Assembly: GCA_964036665.1 (NCBI GenBank)
Contig: OZ038530.1
Location: 2,790,001 to 2,854,000, forward strand
Direction of reading: 5' to 3'
Source of the DNA: Gordius sp. MW1
Lineage: Eukaryota; Nematomorpha; Gordioida; Gordea; Gordiidae
DNA length: 64,000 bases
Shown piece after piece: positions 62,231-64,000 of this stretch. The notes under the pieces were generated by a model, which saw only the letters and a list, made by a program, of their open reading frames with translations, did not search any database and was not told where the DNA came from. A program made the position numbers and the translations under genes. Every line of letters begins with the position of its first letter. The stretch's first letter is position 1.

Positions 62231-64000
62231 GGATAATAGGATTCTCAAATTGGCTTACTATTATATATTTTTTTACGCTCTTTCACATAGAATGGAAAAA
62301 AATAAATTTTTACCTCAAAATTTTTCACATATTTTTCTTTCAACCGTATTCATCCGATGAAAGTTGTCGTTTTCAGACGTGGTTTCCATGATAAAAAGTA
62401 AAAACTTATCAGAATAAGAGAACTATTACTTTGAAATCATGATCGCATAGACCAGTTTTCAAAAATTAAGCAATCACGTTGCGATACAACAAACTAATCG
62501 CAACAACAAAACCTTGTCTTTTGTCAAAATGATAGTTCTCGCATCTTAAAACTTCTTTTCGGAAATCAATCGAGGATGATAGGATTCTCAAATTGGCTTA
62601 CTTTTATATATTTTTTTACGCTTTTTCACATAGAATGGAAAAAAATAAATATTTTTACCTCAAAATTTTTCACATATTTTTCTTTCAACCGTATTCATCC
62701 GATGAAAGTTGTCGTTTTCAGACGTGGTTTCCATGATAAAAAGTAAAAACTTATCAGAATCAGAGAACTATTACTTTGAAATCATGATCGCATAGACCAG
62801 TTTTCAAAAATTAAGCAATCACGTTGCGATACAACAAACTAATCGCAACAACAAAACCTTGTCTTTTGTCAAAATGATTGTTCTCGCAGCTTAAAACTTA
62901 TTTTCGGAAGTCAATCTAGGATAATAGGATTCTCAAATTGGCTTACTTTTATATATTTTTTTACGCTCTTTCACATAGAATCGAAAAAAAGAAATCTTTT
63001 TACCTCAAAATTTTTCACATTTTTTTCTTTCAACCGTATTCATCCGATGAAAGTTGTCGTTTCCAGACGTGGTTTTCATGATAAAAAGTAAAAATTTATC
63101 AGAATCAGAGAACTATTACTTTGAAATCATGATCGCATAGAGCAGTTTTCAAAAGTTAAGCATTCACGTTGCGATACAACAAACTAATCGCAACAACAAA
63201 ACCTTGTCTTTTGTCAAAATGATAGTTCTCGCAGCTTAAAACTTCTTTTCGGAAGTCAATCGAGGATAATAGGATTCTCAAATTGGCTTACTTTTATATA
63301 TTTTTTTACGCTCTTTCACATAGAATGGAAAAAATAAATATTTTTACCTCAAAATTTTTCACATATTTTTCTTTCAACCGTATTCATCCTATGAAAGTTG
63401 TCGTTTTCAGACGTGGTTTCCATGATAAATAGTAAAAACTTATCAGAATCAGAGAACTATTACTTTGAAATCATGATCGCAAAGATAAGTTTTCAAAAAT
63501 GAAGCAATCACGTTGCGATACAACAAACTAATCGCAACAACAAAACCTTGTCTTTTGTCAAAATGATAGTTCTCGCATCTTAAAACTTCTTTTCAGAAAT
63601 CAATCAAGGATAATAGGATTCTCAAATTGGCTTACTTTTATATATTTTTTTACGCTCTTTCACATAGAATCGAAAAAAATAAATCTTTTTACCTCAAAAT
63701 TTTTCAAATTTTTTCTTTCAACCGTATTCATCCTATGAAAGTTGTCGTTTTCAGACGTGGTTTCCATGATAAAAAGTAAAAACTTATCAGAATCAGAGAA
63801 CTATTACTTTGAAATCATGATCGCAAAGACCAGTTTTCAAAAATTAAGCAATCACGTTGCGATACAACAAACTAATCGCAACAACAAAACCTTGTCTTTT
63901 GTCAAAATGATAGTTCTCGCATCTTAAAACTTCTTTTCGGAAATCAATCGAGGTTAATAGGATTCTTAAATTGGCTTACTTTTATTAATTTTTTTACGCT

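Larger units (their letters stand above)
51573..64000 (+). repeat. Satellite array, right of the retrotransposon
   Basis: The same satellite family resumes in the same orientation directly after the insertion, at AATTGGCTTACTTTTATAT, and runs to the end of the window, about 36 monomers. The register continues across the insertion: the left flank stops inside the CTCAAATTGG motif and the right flank restarts within it. This part mixes long monomers, short (341-bp class) monomers and a subfamily with GAAAGGGTTCG and a 4-nt ATAC insertion (52.4, 53.1 and 62.1 kb). The array continues past the window edge. Confidence 0.97.

Noticed and set aside
1-64000. Recurring open frames of about 61 codons (and longer versions of 82-126 codons)
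   Set aside because: They start at TTG or inside repeats, appear only when one TAG in the monomer is changed to AAG or a 1-nt indel joins frames, and vanish in neighbours. They show no codon bias or domain and no conservation of frame between classes.
1-64000. CRISPR array
   Set aside because: The repeat is the whole 341-349-bp monomer with no short repeat/unique spacer alternation, and the context is eukaryotic.

Overview
The window is almost entirely one tandem satellite DNA array. A monomer of about 345 bp (A+T-rich, roughly 30% G+C by eye) repeats head to tail in one orientation from the first base to the last. Dividing length by period gives about 183 monomers. I see no host gene, tRNA, rRNA, CRISPR array or bacterial-type operon. 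The short open frames that recur every monomer (about 61 codons from a TTG) are by-products of the repeat.

The only non-satellite DNA is an insertion of about 1.14 kb at 50431-51572. It is a 5'-truncated non-LTR retrotransposon on the minus strand with a 40-nt poly(A) tail (poly-T on +), an ATTAAA signal, a short 3' UTR and the last ~334 codons of its ORF: post-RT region, CCHC knuckle and restriction-like endonuclease (RLE) type domain. One in-frame TAG breaks the ORF. The flanks share a 4-bp AATT target-site duplication. A satellite segment near 60.0-61.1 kb carries the same private variants on both sides of the same site without the insertion, so it is an empty paralogous site.

This is eukaryotic heterochromatin-like DNA, and the retrotransposon type suggests an invertebrate animal. 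The species cannot be named from the sequence. Whether the array is centromeric, pericentromeric or elsewhere cannot be decided here.

Layout. (1) About 1-29.9 kb: a left domain with its own monomer variants and long higher-order repeats. These are a 4.45-kb duplication (about 0.3-8.8 kb), a 2.755-kb duplication (about 7.4-12.95 kb) and a 7.573-kb, 22-monomer unit present about 2.2 times (about 12.55-29.3 kb) with a nested 2.066-kb duplication. (2) About 29.9-31.3 kb: a transition. (3) About 30.25 kb onwards: a right domain with shorter higher-order units, a 5-mer of 1721 bp and then a 3-mer of about 1031 bp. It has three dispersed copies of a block of about 2.06 kb (34.4, 43.0, 53.8 kb) and the retrotransposon at 50.4-51.6 kb. 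Each monomer contains several conserved inverted repeats; their function is unknown.
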